64,000 nt of DNA from Mycolicibacterium wolinskyi (lineage in GTDB: Bacteria > Actinomycetota > Actinomycetes > Mycobacteriales > Mycobacteriaceae): NCBI RefSeq assembly GCF_002101965.1, contig NZ_LQQA01000035.1, forward strand, positions 124,001 to 188,000, in the 5' to 3' direction. How positions within the stretch are numbered: the first letter of the stretch is position 1; every line of letters starts with the position of its first letter. Positions 8,481-17,841 of the stretch are shown here, piece after piece. Made by a program: the position numbers and the translations under genes. The notes under the pieces are model-generated. The model was given only the letters and a program-made list of their open reading frames with translations, had not been told where the DNA came from and made no database searches.

Positions 8481-9790
8481 GCGGCACGCTCGGCGCAGAT
8501 CGCCGCCAGTTCGTCGCGCGACGGCCCGGGCGGGACATCCGGGCGCCAGCCGCTCGCGTACAGCTGCCTGGCACGTGGTTCGGCCGCGAGCAGGGTGTCC
8601 GGCAGTGCGGTCATGTGCGCATATGGCTCGATGATGGCCCACAGGCCCGGATCGGCCGCCGCGGCCGCGACGATCAGATCCGAAGGCAAGCGCCGGCTCA
8701 CATCGACGTCACCGCCCGACCACCGTCGTATCCGGTCGGCATCGGCGACCACGTGGTCGGCAAACCACGGTTTGATGTTGCCGACGCACCACGCGTCGAA
8801 CTCGGCTGTGGCACTGGAGATATCGACTCCACACCGCTCGACGGCACTCACCAGCGCGCGGGCCTGCAGCAATCCGAGCGCGACCCCGCGGCCCGCCAAC
8901 GGCGTGGTGGTACAGACCGCGTCGCCCACCGAGATCAACCCCGGTAAGACGGGCCGTCCGGTCTCGTCGAGCTGGCCGCGATAGCTGTTGTAGAGCCGGC
9001 CGCCCGGCAGCACCGGCGTGATCGGGTGCGACCGGGTGGGGTCCACCCATTCCGCGAGCCCGGGAATCGCCAGAACCGAGGTTTCGAAGGCGCCTGCCTC
9101 GCGCAGGCCGCGCAGTCGAGGATCGGATCCGTCATGGTTGATGGTGACCGAGAACGTGCCGTTGTCGTGCAGGAAGGCGATCGCGAGATAGCCGGGATAA
9201 CTGAGCGACAGCCCGATCGGCGAGTTCACCGGCCCCCGTTGGGCATTGGGATGTAGGCGGTACTGCCGGGTGACGTAGACGGCACCGCAGTCGCCTCCCT
9301 CGGCCGGGGGCCGCAGGCTCCGGGTGAAGCGACTGGCCCGGCCCGACGCGTCGACGATCAGGTCGGCGGCGAGCCGGTTGTCACCCGAAGCGACCGCGAC
9401 GGCACGGCCGTTCTCCATCACGACGCGGTCGACGTGCCCGGCGTGTACGACGACATCCGGATGTGCCGCTGCGGCTGCACGCAATGCGTACTCGAACGTC
9501 GACCGCCGACACAGCAACGCGGCGGTCTGTCCGTTCGGGCCCACGGCGACCTCTGCACCACGCGCCGCGAGATCGTCGAGGACGTCCGGCATTTCGGCGC
9601 GGAGCGCATCGACGACCTGGCTGCGAAAAGTGTGTGCGTGGTGAAACTGCATCACGCCCTTACGCACCCACGGACCGTGTGGCGGCGGTCCGCCGTCGCG
9701 GTCGACGACGGTGATCTGGTGGTTCCGGTCGGCCAGCGCGATGGCACAGAAAAGTCCGACCGGCCCGGCCCCGACGATGACGATCCGCAT
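8477..9790 (-). CDS. FAD-dependent monooxygenase/oxidoreductase
   Basis: Flavoprotein of 437 residues. The N-terminal Rossmann motif IVIVGAGPVGLFCAIALADR binds the ADP part of FAD, and the second FAD signature GLISVGDAVCTTTPLAGRGVALGL lies near residue 290. This is the PHBH/halogenase-like aromatic or terpenoid monooxygenase fold without an extra domain. It is divergent from a TetR regulator 53 bases away, with a 13-base palindrome between them, so local repression is likely. Substrate unknown. Confidence 0.78.
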   Translation of the reverse strand: MRIVIVGAGPVGLFCAIALADRNHQITVVDRDGGPPPHGPWVRKGVMQFHHAHTFRSQVVDALRAEMPDVLDDLAARGAEVAVGPNGQTAALLCRRSTFEYALRAAAAAHPDVVVHAGHVDRVVMENGRAVAVASGDNRLAADLIVDASGRASRFTRSLRPPAEGGDCGAVYVTRQYRLHPNAQRGPVNSPIGLSLSYPGYLAIAFLHDNGTFSVTINHDGSDPRLRGLREAGAFETSVLAIPGLAEWVDPTRSHPITPVLPGGRLYNSYRGQLDETGRPVLPGLISVGDAVCTTTPLAGRGVALGLLQARALVSAVERCGVDISSATAEFDAWCVGNIKPWFADHVVADADRIRRWSGGDVDVSRRLPSDLIVAAAAADPGLWAIIEPYAHMTALPDTLLAAEPRARQLYASGWRPDVPPGPSRDELAAICAERAA

Positions 9791-9811
9791 TCAACTCATT
9801 TCAGGTAGATT

Positions 9812-9824
9812 GTCATGTAATGAC
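9812..9824. promoter_or_regulatory. Palindrome in divergent promoter, candidate TetR operator
   Basis: GTCAT-GTA-ATGAC forms perfect 5-base inverted arms, located centrally in the 53-base gap between the divergent monooxygenase and TetR genes. Autoregulated TetR proteins typically bind such a site. The arms are short and no second copy was found. Confidence 0.4.
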
Positions 9825-9843
9825 TACACCAAGAGTCACCTGA

Positions 9844-10485
9844 ATGGTCGACACTGTCAAGCGGCCCTACCGGTCGGAGCTGCGCGCGGCGCAGGCGGCC
9901 GAGACCCGGCGCGCCGTGGTGGCCGCCGCCGCGCGGCTGTTCGTCGAACACGGCTATCGCGCCACGACCATCGACGCGGTTGCAGCCGCGGCCGGGGTGA
10001 GCCGCAAAACCGTGTTCAGTTCGGCCGGCGGAAAGGTCGACCTGTTGAAACTCGCCGTGGACTGGGCGGTCGCCGGCGACGACCAACCCGTCGGCCTCGC
10101 CGACCGTGACCCGATCACGCGACTGTTCGACCTCGACGACCCGGTGCGACTTCTTCGCGGCTGGGCGCGGCTGCTCGCCGATATCGACGTACGCACCGCA
10201 CGACTGTTTCGCGCCGTCGAAATCGCCGCCGACGAGGATCCCGACGCGGCCCGCCTGCTTGCCGAACTGCACCGGCAGCGTTTGGACGGGGCCCGCCGGG
10301 TCGTCAAGCACCTGCGCGAGCGTAACGCGCTGACCGCACACCGCCGCCCAGGCGACGCCATCGACGTCGCCTGGCTCGCGACGGATCCCGTGCTGTTCGA
10401 TCGCCTGGTGCGGGAGCGCGGCTGGACCGTGCGTCGATTCGCCGACTGGCTCGGCGAGACGCTGGTCCGCGAGCTACTCGGGTAG
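9844..10485 (+). CDS. TetR/AcrR-family transcriptional regulator
   Basis: Regulator of 213 residues. The N-terminal helix-turn-helix is clear: AVVAAAARLFVEHGYRATTIDAVAAAAGVSRKTVFSSAGGKVDLL (residues about 24-68). The C-terminal two-thirds is an all-helical ligand/dimer domain. It usually represses its own gene and the divergent neighbour, here the FAD monooxygenase. The recognition helix reads VSRKTVFSSAGGK, with Ser in place of the usual Tyr-Lys/Tyr-His, a mild oddity. It is followed 66 bases later by the release-factor-like gene. Confidence 0.82.
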   Translation: MVDTVKRPYRSELRAAQAAETRRAVVAAAARLFVEHGYRATTIDAVAAAAGVSRKTVFSSAGGKVDLLKLAVDWAVAGDDQPVGLADRDPITRLFDLDDPVRLLRGWARLLADIDVRTARLFRAVEIAADEDPDAARLLAELHRQRLDGARRVVKHLRERNALTAHRRPGDAIDVAWLATDPVLFDRLVRERGWTVRRFADWLGETLVRELLG

Positions 10486-10551
10486 CGGTGGTTTGTCCGG
10501 CCGTCGGCGGGGCACTCCATTCAGAGCTGTACATCTAGAGGACGGAGGATC

Positions 10552-11670
10552 ATGCACTCCGAACACTTCCGAACCCTGCTGACGGCAACGGGGCCTTACG
10601 GATCGATCTACTTCGACGATTCCCATGACACCGAGGACGCGGCCGCACAGACCGACCTGAAATGGCGCGGGATGGCCGAGGAACTCGCGCGACAGGGCGC
10701 CGGGCCGGATTTGATCGACCGGTTGGCCGAGGCCGTCACGGCGATTCCGGCCCCGGTCGGGCGGGGCGGGCGCGTTGTCGTCGCGAACGCCGACGGTGTG
10801 CTGGTCGACGAGCGTGTGAGCCGCGCGGACGGCCCGCCGGTGGTTCGCGTCTCCGAACTGCCCTACATCGTGCCGGTGCTCGCGCACGGCATTGAGCAAC
10901 CCACCTACCTCGTGGCCATCGTCGACCACGCGGGCGCCGATATCGAACTGCACCGCGACGGCACGGTGACCACACACACCGTCGAAGGCGAGGGCTACCC
11001 CGTGCACAAGGCCAGTGGAGCCGAAACACCCGGCTACGGGGACCCCCAACCACGCACCGAGGAAAGCCGCTCGAAGAACATCCGCGCCGCGGCCGACCGC
11101 GTCACCGCGATCGTCGACGAGGAGGCGCCCGAACTCGTGTTCGTCGTGGGTGAGGTGCAATCGCGCAGCGACTTCGCCGCCGCCCTGCCCGACCGCGTGT
11201 CCGAACGGCTGGTGCAGCTCCAGGTCGGCGCCCGGCACAGCGGATTCGACCGCGAGCATTTGCACGATGCGATCGGCGAGCACCTGCAACGACGCCACGC
11301 CGACGCGATCAACGCGGCGGCGCAACGCTTTTCGGCAGAGCTCGGGCGCCACTCCGGCATGGCGACCGAGGGTTTGAACGGGGTGTGCGCCGCACTGCGG
11401 GAAGGTGCGGTCGAGACGTTGATCGTCGGCAGCATCGGCGATGCAACCGTCGTGGCCTCCGACGACCTCGCGACCGTGGCCCCTAACGCCAATGTGCTGT
11501 CCGAGCTGGGCGCCGCGCCGACACACACGCTGCGAGCCGACGAAGCGCTGCCGTTGGCCGCGGTCTCGATCGGCGCAGAACTGATCGGCGCGGCCGAGGG
11601 TCAATCGCCTGCCGACGGTGTCGCCGCGGTGTTGCGTTACGCGCCGCGGACCGCGGCGACGGTCAGCTGA
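10552..11670 (+). CDS. Rv2629-like protein (bacterial eRF1-like, Vms1/baeRF group)
   Basis: Cytoplasmic protein of 372 residues that resembles M. tuberculosis Rv2629 and the bacterial archaeo-eukaryotic release-factor (baeRF/Vms1-like) family. Visible segments are an N-terminal SIYFDDSHDTEDA, a central RSKNIRAAADRVTAIVDEEAPELVFVVGEV with the fold of eRF1 domain 2/3, and a C-terminal VETLIVGSIGDATVVAS. Rv2629 belongs to the hypoxia (DosR) response, but no DosR box (GGGACT…AGTCCC) is visible in the 66 bases upstream. Such proteins may act on stalled or hibernating ribosomes. A GGAGG site precedes the ATG. Confidence 0.7.
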   Translation: MHSEHFRTLLTATGPYGSIYFDDSHDTEDAAAQTDLKWRGMAEELARQGAGPDLIDRLAEAVTAIPAPVGRGGRVVVANADGVLVDERVSRADGPPVVRVSELPYIVPVLAHGIEQPTYLVAIVDHAGADIELHRDGTVTTHTVEGEGYPVHKASGAETPGYGDPQPRTEESRSKNIRAAADRVTAIVDEEAPELVFVVGEVQSRSDFAAALPDRVSERLVQLQVGARHSGFDREHLHDAIGEHLQRRHADAINAAAQRFSAELGRHSGMATEGLNGVCAALREGAVETLIVGSIGDATVVASDDLATVAPNANVLSELGAAPTHTLRADEALPLAAVSIGAELIGAAEGQSPADGVAAVLRYAPRTAATVS

Positions 11671-12046
11671 CCGTCAGCGTCCCGATCATCGCGGGATGGT
11701 AGACGCAATAGAACGCGTACTCCCCCGGTTCCGAGGGCGCGGTGAGAGTTGCGCGCTGCTTACCGTCGACATGCACGTCGAATGCATCACCGGTGCGCGC
11801 GGTCACCGAGTGCTCGACCTCGTCATTGTTGACGATCGTGATCTGCGTGCCCGGAGCAACGGTGAGCCCGCCGCTGAACCCCATGCCCTCGATCGTGATG
11901 GTGGGCCCATCCGAGGCCGGTTCGGTCGTCGGGCTCGCCGTGAGGATCGCGGTTCCGGTGCCGCGAACCGAATCGTCGGACTGTCCGCAGGCCACGAGTA
12001 CGGTCAGTAAACCGGCCAGCGTGCAGAACACTGCCATCAGCTTCAT
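11663..12046 (-). CDS. Cupredoxin-fold copper-binding lipoprotein
   Basis: Protein of 127 residues with a lipoprotein signal (lipobox LVAC, Cys20) and a single cupredoxin domain. The putative copper ligands are His in DEVEHSVTA and Cys, His and Met in AFYCVYHPAMIG, the complete type I set. It is likely anchored outside the membrane and either transfers electrons or sequesters copper. Its 3' end overlaps the convergent Rv2629-like gene by eight bases. Confidence 0.83.
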   Translation of the reverse strand: MKLMAVFCTLAGLLTVLVACGQSDDSVRGTGTAILTASPTTEPASDGPTITIEGMGFSGGLTVAPGTQITIVNNDEVEHSVTARTGDAFDVHVDGKQRATLTAPSEPGEYAFYCVYHPAMIGTLTVS

Positions 12047-12132
12047 CCGGGCCCCCTGATCGTCGTCGGTACCCGAAGCCGATTATCGATCCGGACGCGT
12101 TCACATTTGGCGGGTTCGGCCGATGTGTTGCT

Positions 12133-13366
12133 TCAGAAGTATCCGTTGGCCGGCGGCCAGGTCCCGTTGACGGCGTAGTCGCCGGCCGCGTACGCCTTAT
12201 AGACCAGCGGGTTGTGGCTGGCGACCGTGCGCGCATTGCGCCAGTGTCGGTCGAGGTTCAACGCCCGGGCGGTCGCCGACGCACCCCCCGTGTCGAATAG
12301 GCGCTCGGCCGCCGACAACGTCAGCCGTTCGGCTACCACCTGGGCCCTGGCGACGGTGATCGCCAGATCTGCCAGTGCCTGCCCGTCGTGTTGAAGCTCC
12401 CCGTCCACCACAGCGTCGATCGCGTCGGCAGCGGAAAGCACCAGCGCGCCCGCCGCGGCCGCATCGGCGGCGATATCGCCGACGGCCTGTAACACGAACG
12501 GATCTCGTGCGGCGGTGTCGGCGAGCGAGTGCGCGGCGGGCCTCGCCTTGCCCCGGACGTAAGCCACCGCGTCATCGAGCACACGTTGGGCGATCCCTGC
12601 CGTGACCGCCGCCAAATACAACTGCAGGAACGTGGTGCCGTGGCCGAGGTGACTGCCATCCGACACCGTCGTGACCTCGTCAGGATGCACCTGCACGTCG
12701 CTGAAGCGGGTTCCGCCGCTCGCGGTCATCCGTTGCCCGAACCCGTCCCAGTCGTCGAACAACTCGACGCCGGGGCGATCGGTGGGTACGACAGCCTGCA
12801 TATCCTGGCCGTCGGCATCGACGGCCGACACCGCGATGACATCGGCGAACAGCGAGCCCGTTCGAATAGAACTTGTATCCGTTGAGCCGCAGAACGCCGT
12901 CGGCGTCGGCCAGCACCGTGGTGTCGGCGCTCGACGGGGCACTCCCCGTGCCATCCGTGATGGCGTTGCCGAACACGAGACCCTCGTTGATCCGCGCGAA
13001 CCAGCGAAGCCGTTCGGCCTCGGTGGCTCGGTTGCTGAGCAATCTCTCCGAATATCCGAAATGCGCTCGCAGGGCCTGAGCGACGTTCGAGCTGGCACGT
13101 GCGATCTCGATGACAACCGCGAGCACATCCCGGACGCTCCCACCTGGACCGCCGTAGCGTGCGGGCACCCGCAGGTTGAGCAGACCGGCCGCTCGCAGCC
13201 GACCCACCGCCTCGTACTGCAGCACGCGATCGCGTTCGGCGGCGGCGTCACCGTCACGCAGGTCGTCGAGGATGGCGGGCACGCGGCCCAGGCGGTCGGT
13301 CACCGAACCGCCCAGCGGCTGTTGCGAATCGGGCTCCGTTTTGGCTCGTTCAGTGGTCGACGTCAT
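12133..13366 (-). pseudogene. Acyl-CoA dehydrogenase-fold flavin monooxygenase (DszC/SfnB-like), frameshifted
   Basis: Homology runs from MTSTTERAK (ATG 13366) to YFstop at 12133 but in two frames. The N-terminal half, with NLRVPARYGGPGGSVRDVLAVVIEIARASSNVAQALRAHFG, reads to LNGYKFYS; the C-terminal half resumes at GSLFADVIAVSAVDADG. Removing one T from the TT at 12861-12862 restores LNGYKFYSTGSLFADVI, the expected family sequence, and gives 410 codons, a normal length. It is therefore a single-base insertion, either real or a sequencing error. The start overlaps the stop of the glutamine-synthetase-like gene (ATGA), indicating translational coupling. DszC/SfnB relatives use reduced flavin to oxygenate sulfur or nitrogen compounds. 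Confidence 0.85.
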
Positions 13367-14706
13367 GAGTTCACCAGGTAGCGCCTGCGTTCCCAGTCGC
13401 TGACCTCCTGTGTGTACGCCAGCCACTCGCTGCGCGCGATCGCCGCGAAGTCGTGTACGGAGTCCGCACCGAGGATCTCGGTGATGGTGTCGTCATGCGC
13501 TGCGAGTGCTATTGCCGTACCGAGCGATTCCGGCAGCGGAATGCCTTTGCCGTAGAGGTTTCCGCCCTCGGCATCCGGCGGCGTGCGTTTGGCCCTGATG
13601 CCGGCAATCACCGCGGCCAGCGCAGCGGCGATCAACCAGTACGGATTGGAATCCGAAGCACCGCTGCGTAATTCGATGCGAGTCGCGGATGGGCTCGACT
13701 CGACCAGCGACCGTACGGCGGCGCTGCGGTTGTCGCGGCTCCAGGTCACAGTCGCGGGCGCGAACGAATCGGGCGCGAAACGCCGGTAGGCGTTGACCGA
13801 GTGCGCCCCGAACAACGTGATCGACGGCAGATGCTCGAGTAGCCCGGCGATCGCGAACAGCGCCAGCTCGTTCTCGGTACCGTCGACCGGAGCGAATGCG
13901 GGGATGCCGTCACGCCACAACGAGATGTGCAGGTGTGCCGAACTTCCCGAGTGCTCGGTGAACGGCTTGGGCATGAAACTGGCGATCTTGCCGTGTTTTC
14001 GTGCGACCTCCTTGGCCGCGTACTTCAACCGGGCCGCATCGTCGGCAGCCTCCAATGCATCGGTGTAGATCAGATTCGCCTCGACCTGACCCGGGCCGTA
14101 TTCGGTCTCGATGCCCTCCAATCGAGTGAAGACACTCAGCGTGTCGTGCAGATCGCCGAGCAACGGATCCAGCGCGTTCGCGTTCTCGAGGGAGTAGGCG
14201 TGAATATCCGGCTGGAACGCCGAACCATCCGGGTCGAGCAGATAGAACTCGAGCTCCACGCCCACCTTGGCGGTGTAACCGAGGGCGGCGAGTTGAGCCA
14301 GCACCCGCTTGAGCGTCGCCCGCGGATCCAACAGCGACGGCCGACGGTCATGAGCGACGATGTCGGAGATCGTGTGCGCGGCCCTCGGGCGCCACGGCAA
14401 CGGCCGGAACGTCGTCAGGTCCGGTATCGCGTAGACATCGGGATAGCCGGCCTCCCAGTTGGTCAGTCGCAGGGTGTCGACCACCGTGCCATCGGTGTTC
14501 CACCCCAATGACGCCTCGCAGAAGGCGAATCCGGTGCCGCGGGCCCGGTCGAGGAAACCGGCGGCGGGTATCCGCTTACCCTGGGCGTGCCCGAACGGGT
14601 CACTCCAGGCCACCTCGATCTCGGTGATCGAACCGTCGTCGATGCCGCGCACCAATGCCTGCTCGGGGGTCGGGGTGGTCCGCTCGGCAGTGCCGTTGAC
14701 CGTCAT
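13363..14706 (-). CDS. Glutamine synthetase-family ligase (gamma-glutamylamine synthetase-like)
   Basis: ATP-dependent ligase of 447 residues. Glutamine synthetase landmarks are KVGVELEFYLLD, EYGPGQVEANL, KPFTEHSGSSAHLHISLW, and NRSAAVR followed by ATRIELRSGASDSNPYWLIAAALAAV. The sequence is shorter and more divergent than GlnA1 and lacks its adenylylation-site context, which points to the PuuA/IpuC/GlnA4 group that couples glutamate to an amine. It is flanked by an amino-acid/polyamine-type permease and a flavin monooxygenase, all with 4-base ATGA overlaps. The setting suggests import, gamma-glutamylation and oxidation of an amine; the substrate is not evident. Confidence 0.8.
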   Translation of the reverse strand: MTVNGTAERTTPTPEQALVRGIDDGSITEIEVAWSDPFGHAQGKRIPAAGFLDRARGTGFAFCEASLGWNTDGTVVDTLRLTNWEAGYPDVYAIPDLTTFRPLPWRPRAAHTISDIVAHDRRPSLLDPRATLKRVLAQLAALGYTAKVGVELEFYLLDPDGSAFQPDIHAYSLENANALDPLLGDLHDTLSVFTRLEGIETEYGPGQVEANLIYTDALEAADDAARLKYAAKEVARKHGKIASFMPKPFTEHSGSSAHLHISLWRDGIPAFAPVDGTENELALFAIAGLLEHLPSITLFGAHSVNAYRRFAPDSFAPATVTWSRDNRSAAVRSLVESSPSATRIELRSGASDSNPYWLIAAALAAVIAGIRAKRTPPDAEGGNLYGKGIPLPESLGTAIALAAHDDTITEILGADSVHDFAAIARSEWLAYTQEVSDWERRRYLVNS

Positions 14707-16130
14707 GACGCGTGACCCACCCGGGTTCCGATCGCGACGCCGGCGGCGAAGGCGCTCACCAGGACTCCGACGATCACCCAGGCCAGCACGCTGGAGCCAC
14801 CGACGAGGTCGCTGAGGTTGGCGAGGATGAGCACCAGTGCACCGGACAGACCGGCCAAGCCGAGTGCGGGCGCGATCCTGACCCGCCACAGTGAGTAGCC
14901 GCGCCGGTCCCGGCTGAAGTACACCAGCACCGCGACGCTGGTCGCGATCATCAGTACGACCACGCCGACCGTCGTCGCGCCGGCGAACCACGTATAAAAC
15001 TGCGCGGCCGGATCCAGGCCGAACACGATCGCGATCAGCACGCTCAACGCCACCACCCCGGAGATCCACAACGACGCCAGGTGCGGCGACCCGTGGCGAC
15101 CGTGCGGCCTGCTCAACGCCGCCGGCAGCACGTCGCGTTGCGACAGCGCGAACACATAGCGCGACGCCACGTTGTGGAAGGCCAGAATGCACGCGAACAG
15201 GCTCGTCAGGTACAGCACCGTGATGATGTCGGCGCCCACCGCTCCGAGGTAACGCCGGGCCGTGTCGCCCAGGAACGTGCTGCCCGAGTCGGTGGCGCGG
15301 GCGATGGCGTCGTCGTCACCCCATCCCGAGATCAGTGCCCAACTGGTCACCGCGTAGAACACCCCGATCAGGATCAGCGCGACGTACGTGGCGCGCGGGA
15401 TGGTGCGCTCCGGGTCTCGGGCCTCGTCGCGGAAGATGGCCGTCGCCTCGAACCCGACGTAGCTGATGATCGCGAAAAGGAGCCCGATGCCGAGCGATCC
15501 GGAGAAGATCGCGGCCGGGTCGACGATGCCCGACGACAGGCCGTGGTCGCCGCCGCCGTGCGCGACGATGACCAGGTCGAGCACCAGCACGATCGCGATC
15601 TCGGCGGTCAGCAGAATACCCAGGACCCGGCTGGACAACTCGATGTTGCGGTAACCGAGATAGGTCGTCACCGCGAAAGCCAGCGCCGCGAACAGCCACC
15701 ACGGCAAGGTCGGCCCGCCCACCAGCTCGACGACCCCGGCGCCGGCGGGCCCGAGCAGACCGTAGACGCCTGCCTCCAGCGCGACATAGCTCACCAGCGC
15801 GACGAACGCGATACCGATGCCCACCGGAAAGCCCAGCGCCTGGCGCACATACGAGAAGAACGCGCCCGCCTCCTCGACATGCGGAGTCATGGCGGTGAAG
15901 CCGACCGCGAACAGCAACAGCACCACCGTGGACACGATGAAGGTGGCCGGAAAGCCGGCCCCGTTGCCCGACGCGATGCCCAGTGGCACCACGCCGCCGA
16001 TCACGCCGAGCGGTGCGGCAGCGGCGACGACCATGAAAACGATCGACGCGACGCCGAGATTGCCGCGCAGATGCCTCGCGGCAGGCGGTTGACCGTCCAA
16101 AGAATCTGGAACCGTGGTGATTTCGGACAT
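14703..16130 (-). CDS. APC-family amino acid/polyamine permease
   Basis: Membrane transporter of 475 residues with twelve predicted helices. The first-helix motif SIVFMVVAAAAPLGVIGGVVPLGIASGNG is typical of APC superfamily carriers. Conserved features such as GFEATAIFRDEARDPERTIPRATYVAL (helix 6 and following loop) are clear. AAGGACGG precedes the ATG at 16130. It is first in the three-gene operon with the glutamine-synthetase-like ligase and flavin monooxygenase, so it probably imports the amine those enzymes process. Confidence 0.85.
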   Translation of the reverse strand: MSEITTVPDSLDGQPPAARHLRGNLGVASIVFMVVAAAAPLGVIGGVVPLGIASGNGAGFPATFIVSTVVLLLFAVGFTAMTPHVEEAGAFFSYVRQALGFPVGIGIAFVALVSYVALEAGVYGLLGPAGAGVVELVGGPTLPWWLFAALAFAVTTYLGYRNIELSSRVLGILLTAEIAIVLVLDLVIVAHGGGDHGLSSGIVDPAAIFSGSLGIGLLFAIISYVGFEATAIFRDEARDPERTIPRATYVALILIGVFYAVTSWALISGWGDDDAIARATDSGSTFLGDTARRYLGAVGADIITVLYLTSLFACILAFHNVASRYVFALSQRDVLPAALSRPHGRHGSPHLASLWISGVVALSVLIAIVFGLDPAAQFYTWFAGATTVGVVVLMIATSVAVLVYFSRDRRGYSLWRVRIAPALGLAGLSGALVLILANLSDLVGGSSVLAWVIVGVLVSAFAAGVAIGTRVGHAS

Positions 16131-16271
16131 GCTCGACCGTCCTTCGGCGACGTGGCTGTTGAGCTGACCCGCGGACCATAGGGCCGTCGCGCAACCGGGC
16201 ACCAGATCTGGCGTCACCATGCGCAAAAGTCGAACGGCTAAACTACGAAACTCCGACCGGAGGTCAACCCT

Positions 16272-16601
16272 GTGCTCGACGCCGACGATGTGCGCCGCAT
16301 CGCGCTGTCCTTCCCCGAGACCACGGAGAAGGAACGTTGGAACCACCCCACGTTCGATGTGGCGGGCAAGATGTTCGTCACCGTTCCCGACGACGAGAGC
16401 TCATTTGCGGTGCGCTGCCCCAAGTTCGAGCGCGACGAACTGATCGCCGCGGAACCGCACAAGTTCTGGGTGCCTGCACACGAGGCGCTGTCCGCCTGGG
16501 TGCGGGTTCGGTTGGCCGCGTTGGAGGATCTGAACGAACTGCACGATATTCTGCTCGACTCGTGGCGGCAGGCCGCCCCGACGAGGCTCACGGCCGGTTA
16601 G
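16272..16601 (+). CDS. MmcQ/YjbR-like protein
   Basis: Small protein of 109 residues of the MmcQ/YjbR double-wing family: RIALSFPETTEKERWNHPTFDVAGKMFVTVPDDE, then VRCPKFERDELIAA, then a helical C-terminus. The fold resembles DNA-binding domains but function is unproven. The GTG at 16272 follows a GGAGG site, and TAAACT upstream at about 16239 could be the -10. It stands alone and converges on the PimC-like gene with a 3-base gap. Confidence 0.8.
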   Translation: MLDADDVRRIALSFPETTEKERWNHPTFDVAGKMFVTVPDDESSFAVRCPKFERDELIAAEPHKFWVPAHEALSAWVRVRLAALEDLNELHDILLDSWRQAAPTRLTAG

Positions 16602-16604
16602 GGC

Positions 16605-17729
16605 TCACGCACCCGCTGCGCGTCCGGTGTCCCCCAGCACGTCGAGCATCCCGGCCGCCGCACGGGTCCAGGTGAACTGCTCGGCGCGCTGACGGGCGCT
16701 GCTTCGGCGCTGTGGTTCCGGCCGACTGATGACCGATGTGACGGCGTGCGCGATGGCATGAGGGTCGTTGTCCGCAGTGGCACCGCTCTCGGACGTGAGG
16801 ATTTCGGCGAGCGCCGACGTGCGCGACACCACCGCCGGCGTTCCGCAGGCAAGCGCCTCAAGCGCCGCGAGGCCGAAGGTCTCGTGCGGGCCGGGCGCCA
16901 ATGCGACATCGGCCGAGGCCAGGATCGTCGCGACGGTGTCGCGGCAGCCGATGTACCCGGTGAACGCGACCGGCAGCCGCGATGCTTGGCGTTCGAGCCG
17001 GGCCCGCAGCGGCCCCTCCCCGACCACCACCAGCCGGGCGTCCACTCCCGAATCACGCAGTGCGGCAACGGTATCGATGCTGCGGTGAGCGTGCTTTTCC
17101 ACCGACAGCCGCCCGCAGTGCACCAGCAGGGTCTGCTGCGGGTCGGCCCAGCGGCTGCGCATCTGCACCGACCGGCGGCTCGGGTGGAACTGGTCCAAGT
17201 CGACGCCCAGCGGCACCGTGGCAACGTTCTCGGCGCCGATCCGGTCGAATTCCTCGCGCGCGAACGCCGTCGTGCACACCACCGCGTCGTAGTTCGCCGC
17301 CGTGCGCCGGTTGGCGAAGTTGGCCACCGCACGCGCCATCGACCGCGGAAGCACCTGCCCGACAAGCCGATCCAGCCGCTCGTGCGAGATCATCACGGTG
17401 GCCACGTCATGCCTGCGGCCCCACGGTCCGAGTGAACGCAGCGTGAGCCGATCCGACACCTCGAGCGCGTCGGGTTCGAGGCGCCGCAGCAATGACGTCA
17501 CCGGGCCGGGCAGCACCGCACGGTAGCCACCGGTGAACGGGATCAGTCTGGCCGGCAGCGAAATCCGCACCACACCGCTGGGCAGCACATGACGTTCCGG
17601 ATGGGATCCGGGCACGATCAGGTACACCTCGTGGCCGGCCGAACAGTACTCCGCGCCCAGGCGGTCCACCGCGGTGCGCAGTCCCCCCGAACGCGGGCCG
17701 TAGAAGTTCGCGACCTGGACAACCCGCAT
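16605..17729 (-). CDS. pimC: GT4 alpha-mannosyltransferase, PimC-like
   Basis: GT-B glycosyltransferase of 374 residues. The N-terminus MRVVQVANFYGPRSGGLRTA, the central VLPRSMARAVANFANRRTAANYDAVVCTT, and the donor-site region GPHETFGLAALEALACGTPAVV (the EX7E motif) match what I recall of PimC of M. tuberculosis CDC1551, which adds the third mannose to phosphatidylinositol dimannoside. PimC is missing from some M. tuberculosis strains and dispensable in mycobacteria tested, so another GT4 role is possible. The gene stands alone, downstream of the four-copy inverted repeat block. Confidence 0.75.
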   Translation of the reverse strand: MRVVQVANFYGPRSGGLRTAVDRLGAEYCSAGHEVYLIVPGSHPERHVLPSGVVRISLPARLIPFTGGYRAVLPGPVTSLLRRLEPDALEVSDRLTLRSLGPWGRRHDVATVMISHERLDRLVGQVLPRSMARAVANFANRRTAANYDAVVCTTAFAREEFDRIGAENVATVPLGVDLDQFHPSRRSVQMRSRWADPQQTLLVHCGRLSVEKHAHRSIDTVAALRDSGVDARLVVVGEGPLRARLERQASRLPVAFTGYIGCRDTVATILASADVALAPGPHETFGLAALEALACGTPAVVSRTSALAEILTSESGATADNDPHAIAHAVTSVISRPEPQRRSSARQRAEQFTWTRAAAGMLDVLGDTGRAAGA

Positions 17730-17841
17730 TGCACGATAAGAACCGGGCCGTATGTGCGGTCAACAACGCACTCGCAACGGGTGTCTGAACACGCGCTGAA
17801 CTCCGCGACGGGACGCTGCGCCGAGCGGCCGACACCCGCCA

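Noticed and set aside
10486..10551. DosR box before the Rv2629-like gene
   Set aside because: Looked for GGGACT…AGTCCC in the 66-base leader and found no match, so hypoxic control is not claimed.
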